64,000 nt of DNA from Fodinibacter sp038258215. Its GTDB lineage: Bacteria; Actinomycetota; Actinomycetes; Actinomycetales; Dermatophilaceae. The notes beneath the pieces were generated by a model. It saw only the letters and a list, made by a program, of their open reading frames with translations, was not told where the DNA came from and did no database searches. Numbering within the stretch: position 1 is the stretch's first letter; the number at the start of each line of letters is the position of its first letter. Position numbers and translations under genes: made by a program. The DNA lies in assembly GCA_038258215.1 (NCBI GenBank), contig JBBSQC010000009.1:40055-104054 (forward strand), in the 5' to 3' direction. This document shows positions 27,933 through 37,864 of the stretch, one piece after another.

Positions 27933-29794
27933 GCGAGTCCCTCCAGCGAGGTCGAGATGACGTCGGCGAGCCCCACCGTGGAGAACGGCAGGCCGCGGAC
28001 CGAGGTGTGCGATTGGACGTCGACGAGGAACTTCGCGCGCAGGAGCAGGGCGAGCTGGCCGAGGTTCATCTCCGGCACGATGACGCGGTCGTAGGTGCGC
28101 AGCACGTCGCCGAGGTTGGCGGGGAAGGGGTTGAGGTGGGTCAGGTGCGCACTGGCCACGGGGCGACCGGAGTTGCGCACCACCCGGGTGGCCGCCGCGA
28201 CCGGGCCGTAGGTCGAGCCCCAGCCCAGGACGAGGACGCGGGCCTCGCCGCTGGGGTCGTCGACCTCGAGGTCGGGCACGGTGATGCCGTCGATCTTCGC
28301 CTGCCGCAGCCGGGTCATCTTGTCGTGGTTGTCGGGGTCGTAGGAGATGTTGCCGGTGATGTCCGCCTTCTCGATGCCGCCGATCCGGTGCTCCAGCCCC
28401 GGGGTGCCGGGGACGGCCCAGGGCCGGGCGAGCGTCTCCTCGTCGCGCAGGAACGGGTGGAAAACCGGCTCACCCTTGGCGTCGGTGTCGTTGGGCTCGG
28501 AGGCGAACTCGACCGAGAGGTCAGGAAGGGACGCCACCGCGGGGACGCTCCACGGCTCGGACCCGTTGGCGAGGTATCCGTCGGAGAGGAGGAAGACCGG
28601 GGTGCGGTAGGTCGTGGCGATGCGCACGGCATCCATCGCGGCCTCGAAGCAGCCGGCGGGGGTGCGCGGCGCGACGATCGGCACGGGAGACTCGCCGTTG
28701 CGGCCGAACATCGCCTGGAGGAGGTCGGCCTGCTCGGTCTTGGTCGGCAGCCCGGTGGAGGGCCCGCCGCGCTGGACGTCGACGATGATCAGCGGGAGCT
28801 CGAGGGAGACGGCCAGCCCGATGGTCTCGGACTTCAGCGCCACACCCGGCCCGGAGGTCGTCGTCACGCCGATGGCCCCGCCGAAGCTCGCGCCGAGGGC
28901 GATGCCGATGCCGGCGATCTCGTCCTCCGCCTGCAAGGTCGTCACGTTGTGCCGCTTCAGCGCGGCGAGGGCGTGCAGGATGTCGGATGCCGGGGTGATC
29001 GGGTAGGAGCCGAGCACCAGTGGCAGCCCGGCGCGGTGGGCAGCGGCGACCAGGCCGAGGGCCAACGCCGTGTTGCCGGTGACGTTGCGGTAGGTGCCGG
29101 GCGGCATCTTCGCGGGGGCGACGACGAAGGACGAGGCGAAGTCCTCGGTCGTCTCGCCGTAGTTCCAACCGGCCCGCAGTGCAGCGAGGTTCGCGGCGAG
29201 GATCTCGGGGTGGGCACCGAACTTCCTGGTGAGGAAGGTCTCGGTGCCCGTGGTGGGCCGGGTGTACATCCAGGAGAGCAGGCCGAGGGCGAACATGTTC
29301 TTCGCCCGCTCCTTCTCCTTCCGCGTCAGCCCGTCGAACTCGGCCAGGGCCTGGACCGTGATGGAGGTGAGTCCGACCGGATGCACGTGGAAGGAGTCGA
29401 GCGTGCCGTCGTCGATCGGGCTCACGGCATATCCGACCTTGGCCAGGTTGCGCTTGGTGAACTCGTCGGTGTTGACGATGATCGTGGCGCCGCGCGGCAC
29501 CTCGGCGAGGTTGGCCTTCAGGGCCGCGGGGTTCATGGCGACGAGGACGTCGGGGGCGTCGCCGGGCGTGAGCACGTCGTGGTCCGCGAAGTGGAGCTGG
29601 AAGCTGGAGACGCCGGGGAGGGTGCCCTGGGGGGCGCGGATCTCCGCAGGGAAGTTGGGCAGGGTCGACAGGTCGTTGCCCATGGCCGCGGTGTCGGAGG
29701 TGAACCGGTCGCCCGTCAGCTGCATGCCGTCGCCGGAGTCGCCGGCGAAACGGATGACCACGCGATCGAGGGTCTGGACGGTCTTGCTGCTCAC
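27929..29794 (-). CDS. korA: 2-oxoglutarate:ferredoxin oxidoreductase, fused gamma-alpha subunit
   Basis: This is a 621-residue fusion. The N-terminal gamma domain (about residues 10-190) starts with IRFAGDSGDGMQLTGDRF and contains PQGTLPGVSSFQLHF. The alpha domain (from about 220) has the pyrimidine-binding YPITPASDILHAL and TTSGPGVALKSE. The C-terminal domain carries VLGWGSTYGPV. The fused arrangement is the one typical of the actinobacterial oxygen-tolerant KOR. GTG 29794 is used. It forms an operon with korB and rarD. Confidence 0.94.
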   Translation of the reverse strand: MSSKTVQTLDRVVIRFAGDSGDGMQLTGDRFTSDTAAMGNDLSTLPNFPAEIRAPQGTLPGVSSFQLHFADHDVLTPGDAPDVLVAMNPAALKANLAEVPRGATIIVNTDEFTKRNLAKVGYAVSPIDDGTLDSFHVHPVGLTSITVQALAEFDGLTRKEKERAKNMFALGLLSWMYTRPTTGTETFLTRKFGAHPEILAANLAALRAGWNYGETTEDFASSFVVAPAKMPPGTYRNVTGNTALALGLVAAAHRAGLPLVLGSYPITPASDILHALAALKRHNVTTLQAEDEIAGIGIALGASFGGAIGVTTTSGPGVALKSETIGLAVSLELPLIIVDVQRGGPSTGLPTKTEQADLLQAMFGRNGESPVPIVAPRTPAGCFEAAMDAVRIATTYRTPVFLLSDGYLANGSEPWSVPAVASLPDLSVEFASEPNDTDAKGEPVFHPFLRDEETLARPWAVPGTPGLEHRIGGIEKADITGNISYDPDNHDKMTRLRQAKIDGITVPDLEVDDPSGEARVLVLGWGSTYGPVAAATRVVRNSGRPVASAHLTHLNPFPANLGDVLRTYDRVIVPEMNLGQLALLLRAKFLVDVQSHTSVRGLPFSTVGLADVISTSLEGLA

Positions 29795-29930
29795 TGTTCA
29801 CCCTGGGTGTCGGCGACGGGTCGGTGCTGAGCCACGGTGTGCCGCGGGCGCAGCACCATCCATCGTACGTCTCGGGCGCTGGGTCCTTCCGGCGGTCCAC
29901 CAGTCGACCCCCCGTCGACGGTCCGCCGTC

Positions 29931-29970
29931 CGCCGATCGACCGCCCGCCGATCGACCGCCCGCCGATCGC
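29931..29970. repeat. 15-bp tandem repeat in korA upstream region
   Basis: Two perfect units CGCCGATCGACCGCC (29931-29960) are followed by a partial third. They lie in the 302-bp divergent gap between korA and the secreted protein gene. That gap otherwise shows no gene. No promoter hexamers stand out; the repeat may affect korA expression, but this is unsupported. Confidence 0.75.
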
Positions 29971-30096
29971 CGGTCAACGCAGGACCAGCGCGTGGCCGGC
30001 TCCGGAATCGTCCAAATCGAGGACAGCCGGGGCGCCACGAGCGGATACTCGGCCGGAGACCCTCAACGGTGAGGGTCGAGGAGATGGGAGTCGCTC

Positions 30097-30870
30097 ATGC
30101 TCTCACGACGACCACGTGTTGCCGCCGTGTTGTCCGCCACCGCACTGTCCGCCGGGGCCCTTGTCGCAGCATCGCCCCCGGCTGGCGCCTCGGCCTCGCC
30201 GCCAACTCCCCAGATCGCCGTCGGGGGCTCGGCGAAGATCGCGAACGACTACAGCGCGCTCGTGCCGGTGCGGGTCGGGTGCGAGGTCGGCGCCAACGTC
30301 GTCGCCTTCTCCGTCACCGCCACCCAGGGCGCCGTCGTCGGCAGCACCTCGGCGATCCCGGCGGTGACCTGCGACGGCACGAGCAGGGTGCTCACGCTGC
30401 TCATGGGCACGAACGGACCGTCCTTCGAGCCGGGCCCGGTGGCGGTCGCCGCATCGGTGACCGTGCAGTATCCGGGGCTGCCCGGCGGTCCGACCCGCAC
30501 CGGGACCTCGACGGCTTCCATCCCCATGCGAGCACCGGCCCACGTCCGGATCGACCGGGTCGTCCTGAGGCCGGACGGGAGCATGGCGGTCGACTACGCG
30601 CTGAGGTGTCCCGCCCCGTGGGACCCGCAGGTGGGCAGCGTCCAGGTCACGCAGAACGACGGCTTCCGAGCCGGCTCGGCGCTCACCCTGCCCGTGCCGG
30701 TCTGCAACGGTGTGTGGCAGGGACGTCGCGCTCTCGTGCTGCCCGGTGAAGGTGCGTGGCAGCCGGGGAGGACGGTGGTCGAGGTCAGCTTCGGCGTGCT
30801 CGACCCGCGCACCGGGGATCCGGTCGGCGCCGCCGGCAAGCGGGTCGTCCGCTTCCCGCGCCAGCGGTGA
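30097..30870 (+). CDS. Secreted protein of unknown function
   Basis: This 257-residue protein has a clear Sec signal peptide: basic RRPRV start, hydrophobic core, and an Ala-rich cleavage region near residue 33. The mature part is predicted to be beta-rich with paired cysteines (in VGCEVGANV, PAVTCDGT, LRCPAPWD and VPVCNGVW), suggesting two immunoglobulin-like domains stabilised by disulphides. I recognise no family. It is transcribed away from korA, between korAB and the second nuo cluster. Confidence 0.75.
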   Translation: MLSRRPRVAAVLSATALSAGALVAASPPAGASASPPTPQIAVGGSAKIANDYSALVPVRVGCEVGANVVAFSVTATQGAVVGSTSAIPAVTCDGTSRVLTLLMGTNGPSFEPGPVAVAASVTVQYPGLPGGPTRTGTSTASIPMRAPAHVRIDRVVLRPDGSMAVDYALRCPAPWDPQVGSVQVTQNDGFRAGSALTLPVPVCNGVWQGRRALVLPGEGAWQPGRTVVEVSFGVLDPRTGDPVGAAGKRVVRFPRQR

Positions 30871-30900
30871 CGGCTGAACCGTGCTGCGACGGGCCCACAT

Positions 30901-31314
30901 TCACGCGACGAAGATGCAGAACGGGTGGCCGGCCGGGTCGGCGAGGACGTAGAGCGGCTCCTCCGGGTCCTCGCTCCGGTCGAGCACGAGACGGGCCCCG
31001 AGCTCCTGTGCGCGCTGTCGTTGTCGCTCCAGCGCGGTGGCGTCGCCGACCGTGAGGTCGAGGTGCAGCTGCATCGGGACTCCCGCCTCGGGCCACGTGG
31101 TCGGCTCGAGGCGGTCGACCTCCTGGAAGGCCAGCACGTTGGATCCGTGCTCGTCGCGCAGCACGAGCCAGTCGGCGTCATCCGGGATGCCGGGAGCCGG
31201 CACCTCGTCGCCCGGCCGGTAGCGCAGCCCCATCAGCACCCGGTAGAACTCGGCCACGAGCCGGGGCGCCGTGGTGTCGATCACGGTGTGCAGTAGGCGG
31301 GGGTGCTCCTCCAT
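30901..31314 (-). CDS. VOC-superfamily (glyoxalase-like) protein
   Basis: This 137-residue protein has the paired beta-alpha-beta-beta-beta modules of the vicinal oxygen chelate fold. It starts with LLHTVIDTTAPRLVAEFYR and ends with YVLADPAGHPFCIFVA, the usual glyoxalase-like terminus. Metal ligands of true glyoxalases cannot be assigned with certainty, so enzymatic activity is unknown. It stands alone on the minus strand, convergent with the secreted protein gene and divergent from nuoA2. Confidence 0.8.
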   Translation of the reverse strand: MEEHPRLLHTVIDTTAPRLVAEFYRVLMGLRYRPGDEVPAPGIPDDADWLVLRDEHGSNVLAFQEVDRLEPTTWPEAGVPMQLHLDLTVGDATALERQRQRAQELGARLVLDRSEDPEEPLYVLADPAGHPFCIFVA

Positions 31315-31353
31315 CCGCCCAGCGTCGCACGGACGGGGCTAAGGTGGCGCCTG

Positions 31354-31719
31354 ATGGAGGGCTACCTCGCGGCTGTGGGTGTGGTGCTGGCCGGCATCCT
31401 GCTGGTCACCGCCGCCATGCTCGCGCGCCGGATGCTCGCGCCCCGGGCGGCCACCGAGACCGGGCTGCGCACCTACGAGTCCGGTGTCGACCCGGTGGGC
31501 ACGGGCTGGGCGCAGAGCCAGATCCGCTACATCTCCTTCGCATTCCTCTACGTCGTGTTCGCCGTCGACGCCGTCTACCTCTTCCCTTGGGCGCTGGTGC
31601 TGCGCGATCCCGACCTCGGTGTCGCGTCCCTGGTGGAGGTCGTCATCTTCGTCGGCGTCATCATCATCGGGCTGCTGCACGCTGCTCGACGGGGCCTGCT
31701 GCGCTGGACCACCGGATGA
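31354..31719 (+). CDS. nuoA2: Complex I subunit A paralogue (second cluster)
   Basis: This is a 121-residue three-helix subunit with the family features LRTYESGVDPVGTGWAQ and QIRYISFAFLYVVFAVDAVYL. The conserved Cys of the NuoA loop (YECG) is replaced by Ser (YESG). It starts the second complex I set and ends in an ATGA overlap with nuoB2. Confidence 0.92.
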   Translation: MEGYLAAVGVVLAGILLVTAAMLARRMLAPRAATETGLRTYESGVDPVGTGWAQSQIRYISFAFLYVVFAVDAVYLFPWALVLRDPDLGVASLVEVVIFVGVIIIGLLHAARRGLLRWTTG

Positions 31720-32306
31720 GCGTCGACCTGCCGATGCCGCGCGTGGGCCCCCTGGCCGAGCACGCGCCGAAGCCCATCCGCGTCGTCCTCAACTGGGGTC
31801 GCCGCTACAGCCTCTGGGTGTTCAACTTCGGGCTCGCCTGCTGCGCCATCGAGTTCATCGCGACGTCGATGGGTCGGCACGACTTCATCAGGCTGGGGGT
31901 CATTCCGTTCGCGCCCGGCCCGCGGCAGGCGGACCTCATGGTCGTCTCGGGCACCGTGACCGACAAGATGGCCCCCGCGATCCGCCGTCTCTACGACCAG
32001 ATGCCCGAGCCGAAGTACGTCATCTCCTTCGGTGCCTGCTCCAACTCCGGCGGCCCCTACTGGGACTCCTACTCCGTGACCAAGGGGGTCGACCAGCTCA
32101 TCCCCGTCGACGTCTACGTTCCCGGGTGCCCTCCGCGCCCCGAGGCGCTGCTGCAGGGCATCATCATGTTGCAGGAGAAGATCGCCGCCGAGCGCGTGAG
32201 CGGGGACGGCATCGCCGCCCGCCAGCCCGGAAGGGGACCGCGGTATGCCGGGCACCGCACCGCGGCGGCCGGCGAGGTCACCCGCGAGCTCCTGACCAAG
32301 CCGTGA
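31716..32306 (+). CDS. nuoB2: Complex I subunit B paralogue (second cluster)
   Basis: This is a 196-residue homologue of NuoB. All four N2 cluster ligands are kept: the CC pair in FGLACCAIEFI, Cys in FGACSNSGG and Cys in PGCPPRPEAL. It differs from NuoB of the first cluster in the N-terminus and around GRHDFIRLGVIPFAPG. The stop overlaps a DUF2568-type gene (GTGA). The next nuo gene, nuoC2, is 2.6 kb downstream. Confidence 0.93.
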   Translation: MSVDLPMPRVGPLAEHAPKPIRVVLNWGRRYSLWVFNFGLACCAIEFIATSMGRHDFIRLGVIPFAPGPRQADLMVVSGTVTDKMAPAIRRLYDQMPEPKYVISFGACSNSGGPYWDSYSVTKGVDQLIPVDVYVPGCPPRPEALLQGIIMLQEKIAAERVSGDGIAARQPGRGPRYAGHRTAAAGEVTRELLTKP

Positions 32307-32701
32307 CCGAGCCGCGGATCGGGACACCCAGCCTGTTCGCGCTGGCCCTCGTCGCGTTCCTGGTCGAGCTGGCCCTCTTCGGCGGTGTCGGAGTCGTGGC
32401 CCACGATGTGCTGGACGGCGGCGCCGCGGGGTCGGCTGTCGGCGTGCTCGCCACGGGGCTCGTGCTCGTGCTGTGGGGTTTGTTCATGGCGCCGAAGGCC
32501 CGAAGGCGACTCGCGCCCAGCACGCGGGTGCTGGTCGCGCTCCTCCTGGCCGTGGGCACGGCCTACGGACTGGTGCAGACCGACCACGTGCGGTGGGGGT
32601 GGTTCGTGGGGCTGGCCGGTCTCGCCGTGGTCGCCGCCCAGGTCGTGTTGACCCCCGGTACGGCGGCGAGCACCGACACAGCCGGCACCGACACAGCCTG
32701 A
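32303..32701 (+). CDS. YrdB/DUF2568-like small membrane protein
   Basis: This is a 132-residue protein with four hydrophobic helices, of the YrdB (DUF2568) type by its pattern of AFLVELALFGGVG, then LVLWGLFMAPKARRRL. Its function is unknown. The GTG start overlaps the nuoB2 stop, so it is likely translated with the nuo genes although it is not a known complex I subunit. It ends with a Thr/Ala/Asp tail. Confidence 0.75.
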   Translation: MTEPRIGTPSLFALALVAFLVELALFGGVGVVAHDVLDGGAAGSAVGVLATGLVLVLWGLFMAPKARRRLAPSTRVLVALLLAVGTAYGLVQTDHVRWGWFVGLAGLAVVAAQVVLTPGTAASTDTAGTDTA

Positions 32702-32823
32702 GGAAGTCGCTGCCTCAGCGCACTGTGGCAGGCACCCGCGCACCGTCTGAGTGCGGCCCCGGCGTGGTTCCCACCGGCCACCTCGTGCCTCGCCGGCTCG
32801 CGCACGCCGTGGGAGGGTGAGAC

Positions 32824-33354
32824 ATGGACAGCACTGATGACAACGAGCTCGACGCCTTCTGGGACATCGCCAGGGAGCACGCCGATCTGGCCGGGGTGCC
32901 GGTCTACACCGGTGAGACCCCGGTGCGGACGCTCCGGCCCCCCGCGTGGGCCTTCGGTGCGACCCCCGAGCAGGCCGACGAGCTGCTCGGCGTCGTCCTC
33001 GACGGGACCAAGACCGCGACCGCGAGCTCGCGCGCTGACTACGTGAAGGAGGGCCAGGAGCTGCCCGTGCCGGGGCTGCTGGGCATCGTCCTCGACGGGA
33101 CCGGCCACCCGCGCGCCCTCGTCGTCACGACCGGGGTGCGGGTCGTCCCCTTCGACCAGGTGGACGCCGACCACGCCCGCGAAGAGGGTGAGGGCGACCG
33201 CAGCCTCGAGCAGTGGCGGGCGGTCCACGAGCGCTTTTTCACGGAGCACGCCGATGGTGGCTTCCAGCCGGACATGCTGGTCGTCCTCGAACGCTTTCAC
33301 GTCCTCTACCCGTCGACCGCACCGCACACTCCGGGGACGCACGCTCGAGAGTGA
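32824..33354 (+). CDS. ASCH-domain protein
   Basis: This 176-residue protein has an ASCH (PUA-like) fold. Typical elements are AWAFGATPEQADELLGVVLDG, then KTATASSR and the C-terminal VVLERFHVLYP. Members bind RNA or act as small amidohydrolases (YqfB type); the role here is unknown. It sits in the insert between nuoB2 and nuoC2, 122 bp after the DUF2568 gene. Confidence 0.8.
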   Translation: MDSTDDNELDAFWDIAREHADLAGVPVYTGETPVRTLRPPAWAFGATPEQADELLGVVLDGTKTATASSRADYVKEGQELPVPGLLGIVLDGTGHPRALVVTTGVRVVPFDQVDADHAREEGEGDRSLEQWRAVHERFFTEHADGGFQPDMLVVLERFHVLYPSTAPHTPGTHARE

Positions 33355-33416
33355 CCGCGACCTTGCTGGTAGACCGGGCCGCGCCGGTCGGAGCACCACG
33401 CAGAATGCGGGTGAGG

Positions 33417-34805
<1,389 letters not shown>

Positions 34806-34883
34806 GGCAAGAGCGAAGAACCACGTCGGAACCGGGTGCCGGATGGTCGGTGGCAGGTGTCGTCGGGTCGATAGGCTGCCGGA

Positions 34884-35405
34884 GTGGCTGACGAGACGCG
34901 TGTGGTCGGAGCCGACGGCTGGCGTGATGCCGTCGCCGACGCCCACGCGGAGGGCTTCGCCTTCTTCGACTGGCTGAGCGCGGTCGACCGCTCCTACGAC
35001 GAGAGCGCACCCGGCTTCGACGTGGTGGCCCACCTGCTCGACGTGTCCACCCCTGGCGGGCTGCGCGGCATCCTCCTGGTGACCCGGGTCCCCGAGGGCC
35101 AGCCGGTCCTGTCCGTCACCGAGGTGTTCGCCGGCGCCGCGTGGCACGAGCGCGAGACCCACGAGATGTTCGGCATCGACTTCACCGGGTTCGACGACGG
35201 GAGCGGGCTGCCGATGCGCCCGCTGCTGCTGCCGGACGGGTTCGAGGGCACCCCCCTGCGCAAGTCCTTCCAGCTCGCGGCCCGGGCCAGCAAACCGTGG
35301 CCCGGGGGCAAGGAGCCCGGCGAGGGGCACGAGTCGGCCAAGTCACCCAGCCGCCGCCGCGTCCAGGCCCCCGGCGTCCCACCACCGGAGTGGGGCCCGC
35401 GATGA
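34884..35405 (+). CDS. nuoC2: Complex I subunit C paralogue (second cluster)
   Basis: This is a 173-residue 30-kDa-type subunit. The signature is WHERETHEMFGIDFTGF, then LLLPDGFEGTPLRKSF. It lacks the long acidic N-terminal leader of NuoC in the first cluster and has a basic, Pro-rich tail. No NuoD part is fused to it. The GTG start has little ribosome site; the stop overlaps nuoH2 (ATGA). Confidence 0.9.
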   Translation: MADETRVVGADGWRDAVADAHAEGFAFFDWLSAVDRSYDESAPGFDVVAHLLDVSTPGGLRGILLVTRVPEGQPVLSVTEVFAGAAWHERETHEMFGIDFTGFDDGSGLPMRPLLLPDGFEGTPLRKSFQLAARASKPWPGGKEPGEGHESAKSPSRRRVQAPGVPPPEWGPR

Positions 35406-36358
35406 CCGTGATCGAGGTGGCGATCCGCTCCGCGGCTGTACTGGCGGCCTTCCTCACCCTGCCCCTGCTCGTGGGGCAGGCCGAGCACAAGGTCATGGCC
35501 CACATGCAGGGTCGCCTGGGGCCGATGTATGCCGGTGGCTTCCACGGGTGGGCCCAGCTCGTGGCCGACGGGGTGAAGTTCGTCCAGAAGGAGGACATCA
35601 CCCCCCGGGCCGCCGACCGCTGGGTCTTCCGCCTGGCGCCCGCCGTCGCCCTCATCCCCTACCTCGTGGCCCTCGCGGCCATCCCGGTCGGTGAGGGGGT
35701 CGCGGCCGTCGACGTGCCGCTCTCGCTCGTGCTCGTGCTCGCCGCCACGTCGGTCGGCGCCCTCGGCACGCTCATGGCCGGCTGGGGAAGCGCCAACAAG
35801 TACGCCCTCCTCGGCGGGCTGCGGGCGGCCGCCCAGCTGGTGTCCTACGAGCTGCCGATCGTGCTCTCCGTCGCCTCGGTCGCCCTGGCCGGCGGCTCCC
35901 TCTCCCTGCTGGGTCTCACCGACGCCTGGTCGCCCTGGTGGATGCTCTGGCAGCTGGCCGGTGGCCTCGTCTTCCTCGTCGCGGCCGTCGCCGAGCTGCA
36001 GCGGCCACCCTTCGACATGCCGATCGCCGACGCCGAGCTCGTCATGGGCGCGTGGACCGAGTACACCGGCCTGCGCTTCGCCTTCTTCCTGCTCGCCGAG
36101 TATGCCGGGATCGTCGTCATGTCGCTGCTGTTCGCGACGCTGTGGCTGGGTGGGTGGCACGGTCCGTTCAGCGACGCCCTCGGCTGGCTCTGGGTGCTGC
36201 TCAAGGGTTTCGCCGTCGCCGTGCTGGTCATCTGGATCCGTGTCGCGTGGCCGAGGTTGCGCGAGGACCAGCTCCAACGACTCGCCTGGGTGTGGCTCGT
36301 GCCGGTCGCGCTCGCCCAGCTCCTCCTCACCGGCGCAGGAGTGGTGATGGGCTGGTGA
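35402..36358 (+). CDS. nuoH2: Complex I subunit H paralogue (second cluster)
   Basis: This is a 318-residue membrane subunit with eight helices. Conserved loops are GQAEHKVMAHMQGRLGP and VKFVQKEDITPRAAD, and the acidic loop reads ELQRPPFDMPIADAELVMG, clearly diverged from NuoH of the first cluster (ETNRLPFDLAEGEGEL). It lacks the long C-terminal tail. It follows nuoC2 directly, where nuoD, E, F and G would normally stand. Confidence 0.92.
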   Translation: MTVIEVAIRSAAVLAAFLTLPLLVGQAEHKVMAHMQGRLGPMYAGGFHGWAQLVADGVKFVQKEDITPRAADRWVFRLAPAVALIPYLVALAAIPVGEGVAAVDVPLSLVLVLAATSVGALGTLMAGWGSANKYALLGGLRAAAQLVSYELPIVLSVASVALAGGSLSLLGLTDAWSPWWMLWQLAGGLVFLVAAVAELQRPPFDMPIADAELVMGAWTEYTGLRFAFFLLAEYAGIVVMSLLFATLWLGGWHGPFSDALGWLWVLLKGFAVAVLVIWIRVAWPRLREDQLQRLAWVWLVPVALAQLLLTGAGVVMGW

Positions 36359-37038
36359 GCGACAACGACGAGCCGACGGGGCGGGGACCCGTCCCGGGCC
36401 TGCTCAAGGGCCTGGCCACCACTGCGCGCACCGCCCTGCACCGGACGCACACCGCGGAGTACCCCGACGTCGCGCCGACCTTGCCGCCGCGCAGCCGCGG
36501 GGTCATCGCGCTGCAGGAGGAGAACTGCACCTCCTGCATGCTGTGCGCGCGCGAGTGCCCGGACTGGTGCATCTACATCGACTCGCACAAGGAGACCATC
36601 CCCGCCACCACCGAGGGCGGCCGCGACCGCCAGCGCAACGTGCTCGACCGCTTCGCCATCGACTTCTCGCTCTGCATGTACTGCGGCATCTGCATCGAGG
36701 TGTGCCCGTTCGACGCGCTCTTCTGGAGCCCCCAGTTCGAGTACGCCGAGCCCGACATCCGGGACCTCCTGCACGAGAAGGAGAAGCTCGGGGAGTGGAT
36801 GGCCACCGTGCCGGTGCCCCCGGCCCTGGACGAGCGGGCCGCCGACCCGGCGGAGATCGCCGCCGCCAACAAGCCGGCCCGCGGCGCCGGCCTGGTCGGG
36901 GGAGCCGCCGGGGCCGGCGCGGCCCGGCCCCCGCGCACCGTCCGACCCCGCCCCGCCGGCGGGCCACGACCCACCGCCGCCCAAGCGCCCGAGCCCCACG
37001 CGGCACCGGCACCCGACCCGCCGGAGGGAGCGCAGTGA
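36355..37038 (+). CDS. nuoI2: Complex I subunit I paralogue (second cluster)
   Basis: This is a 227-residue ferredoxin-like subunit with both [4Fe-4S] ligand sets: CTSCMLCARECP near residue 60 and CMYCGICIEVCP near residue 103. A Pro/Ala/Arg-rich C-terminal extension of roughly 80 residues follows the conserved part. GTG 36355 overlaps the nuoH2 stop. With no E-F-G module, this subunit is a likely entry point for electrons from ferredoxin. Confidence 0.92.
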   Translation: MSDNDEPTGRGPVPGLLKGLATTARTALHRTHTAEYPDVAPTLPPRSRGVIALQEENCTSCMLCARECPDWCIYIDSHKETIPATTEGGRDRQRNVLDRFAIDFSLCMYCGICIEVCPFDALFWSPQFEYAEPDIRDLLHEKEKLGEWMATVPVPPALDERAADPAEIAAANKPARGAGLVGGAAGAGAARPPRTVRPRPAGGPRPTAAQAPEPHAAPAPDPPEGAQ

Positions 37039-37559
37039 CGGCGCTCGACACGGCATTCGCCGCCTGCAGCGTCGTGGCCGTCATCGGCGGCCTCCTCGCG
37101 GTCACCACCCGTCAGGTCGTGCACGCCGCACTGTGGCTGGTCGTGGCGCTCGTCGGGGTCGCGGGAGCCCTCCTCGTGCTCGGCGCCGAGCTCGTCGCGC
37201 TCGTGCTGGTCCTCGTCTACGTCGGGGCCGTGGTGGTGCTCGTCCTCTTCGCGATCATGCTCACCCGGGCGCCGATCGGACCGGACCTGGAGCACAGGGT
37301 GGGTCCGTGGCGATCCCTCGGCGCGGGCCTGCTGGGCGCCGCGGTGGCCATCCTGCTCGGCTCGGTCCTGCTGCCCCTCGCGGGCCGAGCGGTGGAGCGC
37401 GCCGACGTCACCACCACCCAGGTCGCCGGGCAGCTGTTCGCGACGTGGGTCTGGCCCTTCGAGCTCCTCTCCCTCCTCCTGCTCGTCGCGCTCGTCGCGG
37501 CCCTCGCCGTCTCGAGGATCCAGCGCGAGGCAACCGTCGCCGAGGACGCCACGTCGTGA
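37035..37559 (+). CDS. nuoJ2: Complex I subunit J paralogue (second cluster)
   Basis: This is a 174-residue membrane subunit with five helices. The conserved helix reads VLVYVGAVVVLVLFAIML. GTG 37035 overlaps the nuoI2 stop. It is shorter than NuoJ of the first cluster because it lacks the hydrophilic C-terminal tail. Confidence 0.9.
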   Translation: MTALDTAFAACSVVAVIGGLLAVTTRQVVHAALWLVVALVGVAGALLVLGAELVALVLVLVYVGAVVVLVLFAIMLTRAPIGPDLEHRVGPWRSLGAGLLGAAVAILLGSVLLPLAGRAVERADVTTTQVAGQLFATWVWPFELLSLLLLVALVAALAVSRIQREATVAEDATS

Positions 37560-37864
37560 TCCACCTCGCCGGGCCCTACCTCCTCGCCGCCGCGCTCGTC
37601 GGGCTGGGCGTGGTCGGTGTGACGTTGCGCCGCAACGCCGTGCTCGTGCTCGTCGGCGTCGAGCTCATCCTCAGCGGGTCCCTCGTCCTCCTCGTGACCA
37701 CGCAGGCCGCGGGTGGTGACCGCTGGTCCGCCGGCAGCGTCCTGCCGCTGTTCGTCATCACCATCGCCGCCGCCGAGGTGGTCGTCGCACTCGCGGTGAT
37801 CCTCACGGCCTACCGCCAACGGTCCAGCATCGACCTCGACGAGCCGAGTGGGGAGGCGCCGTGA
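37556..37864 (+). CDS. nuoK2: Complex I subunit K paralogue (second cluster)
   Basis: This is a 102-residue three-helix subunit. Both proton-path glutamates are kept, in VLVGVELILSGSLVL and in AAAEVVVALAVILTA. GTG 37556 overlaps the nuoJ2 stop and the end overlaps nuoL2. Confidence 0.92.
   Translation: MIHLAGPYLLAAALVGLGVVGVTLRRNAVLVLVGVELILSGSLVLLVTTQAAGGDRWSAGSVLPLFVITIAAAEVVVALAVILTAYRQRSSIDLDEPSGEAP

Noticed and set aside
34884..36358. A hidden or fused nuoD in the second cluster
   Set aside because: NuoC2 ends after the 30-kDa signature and nuoH2 begins at once; no frame contains the GPQHPSTHG-type motif.
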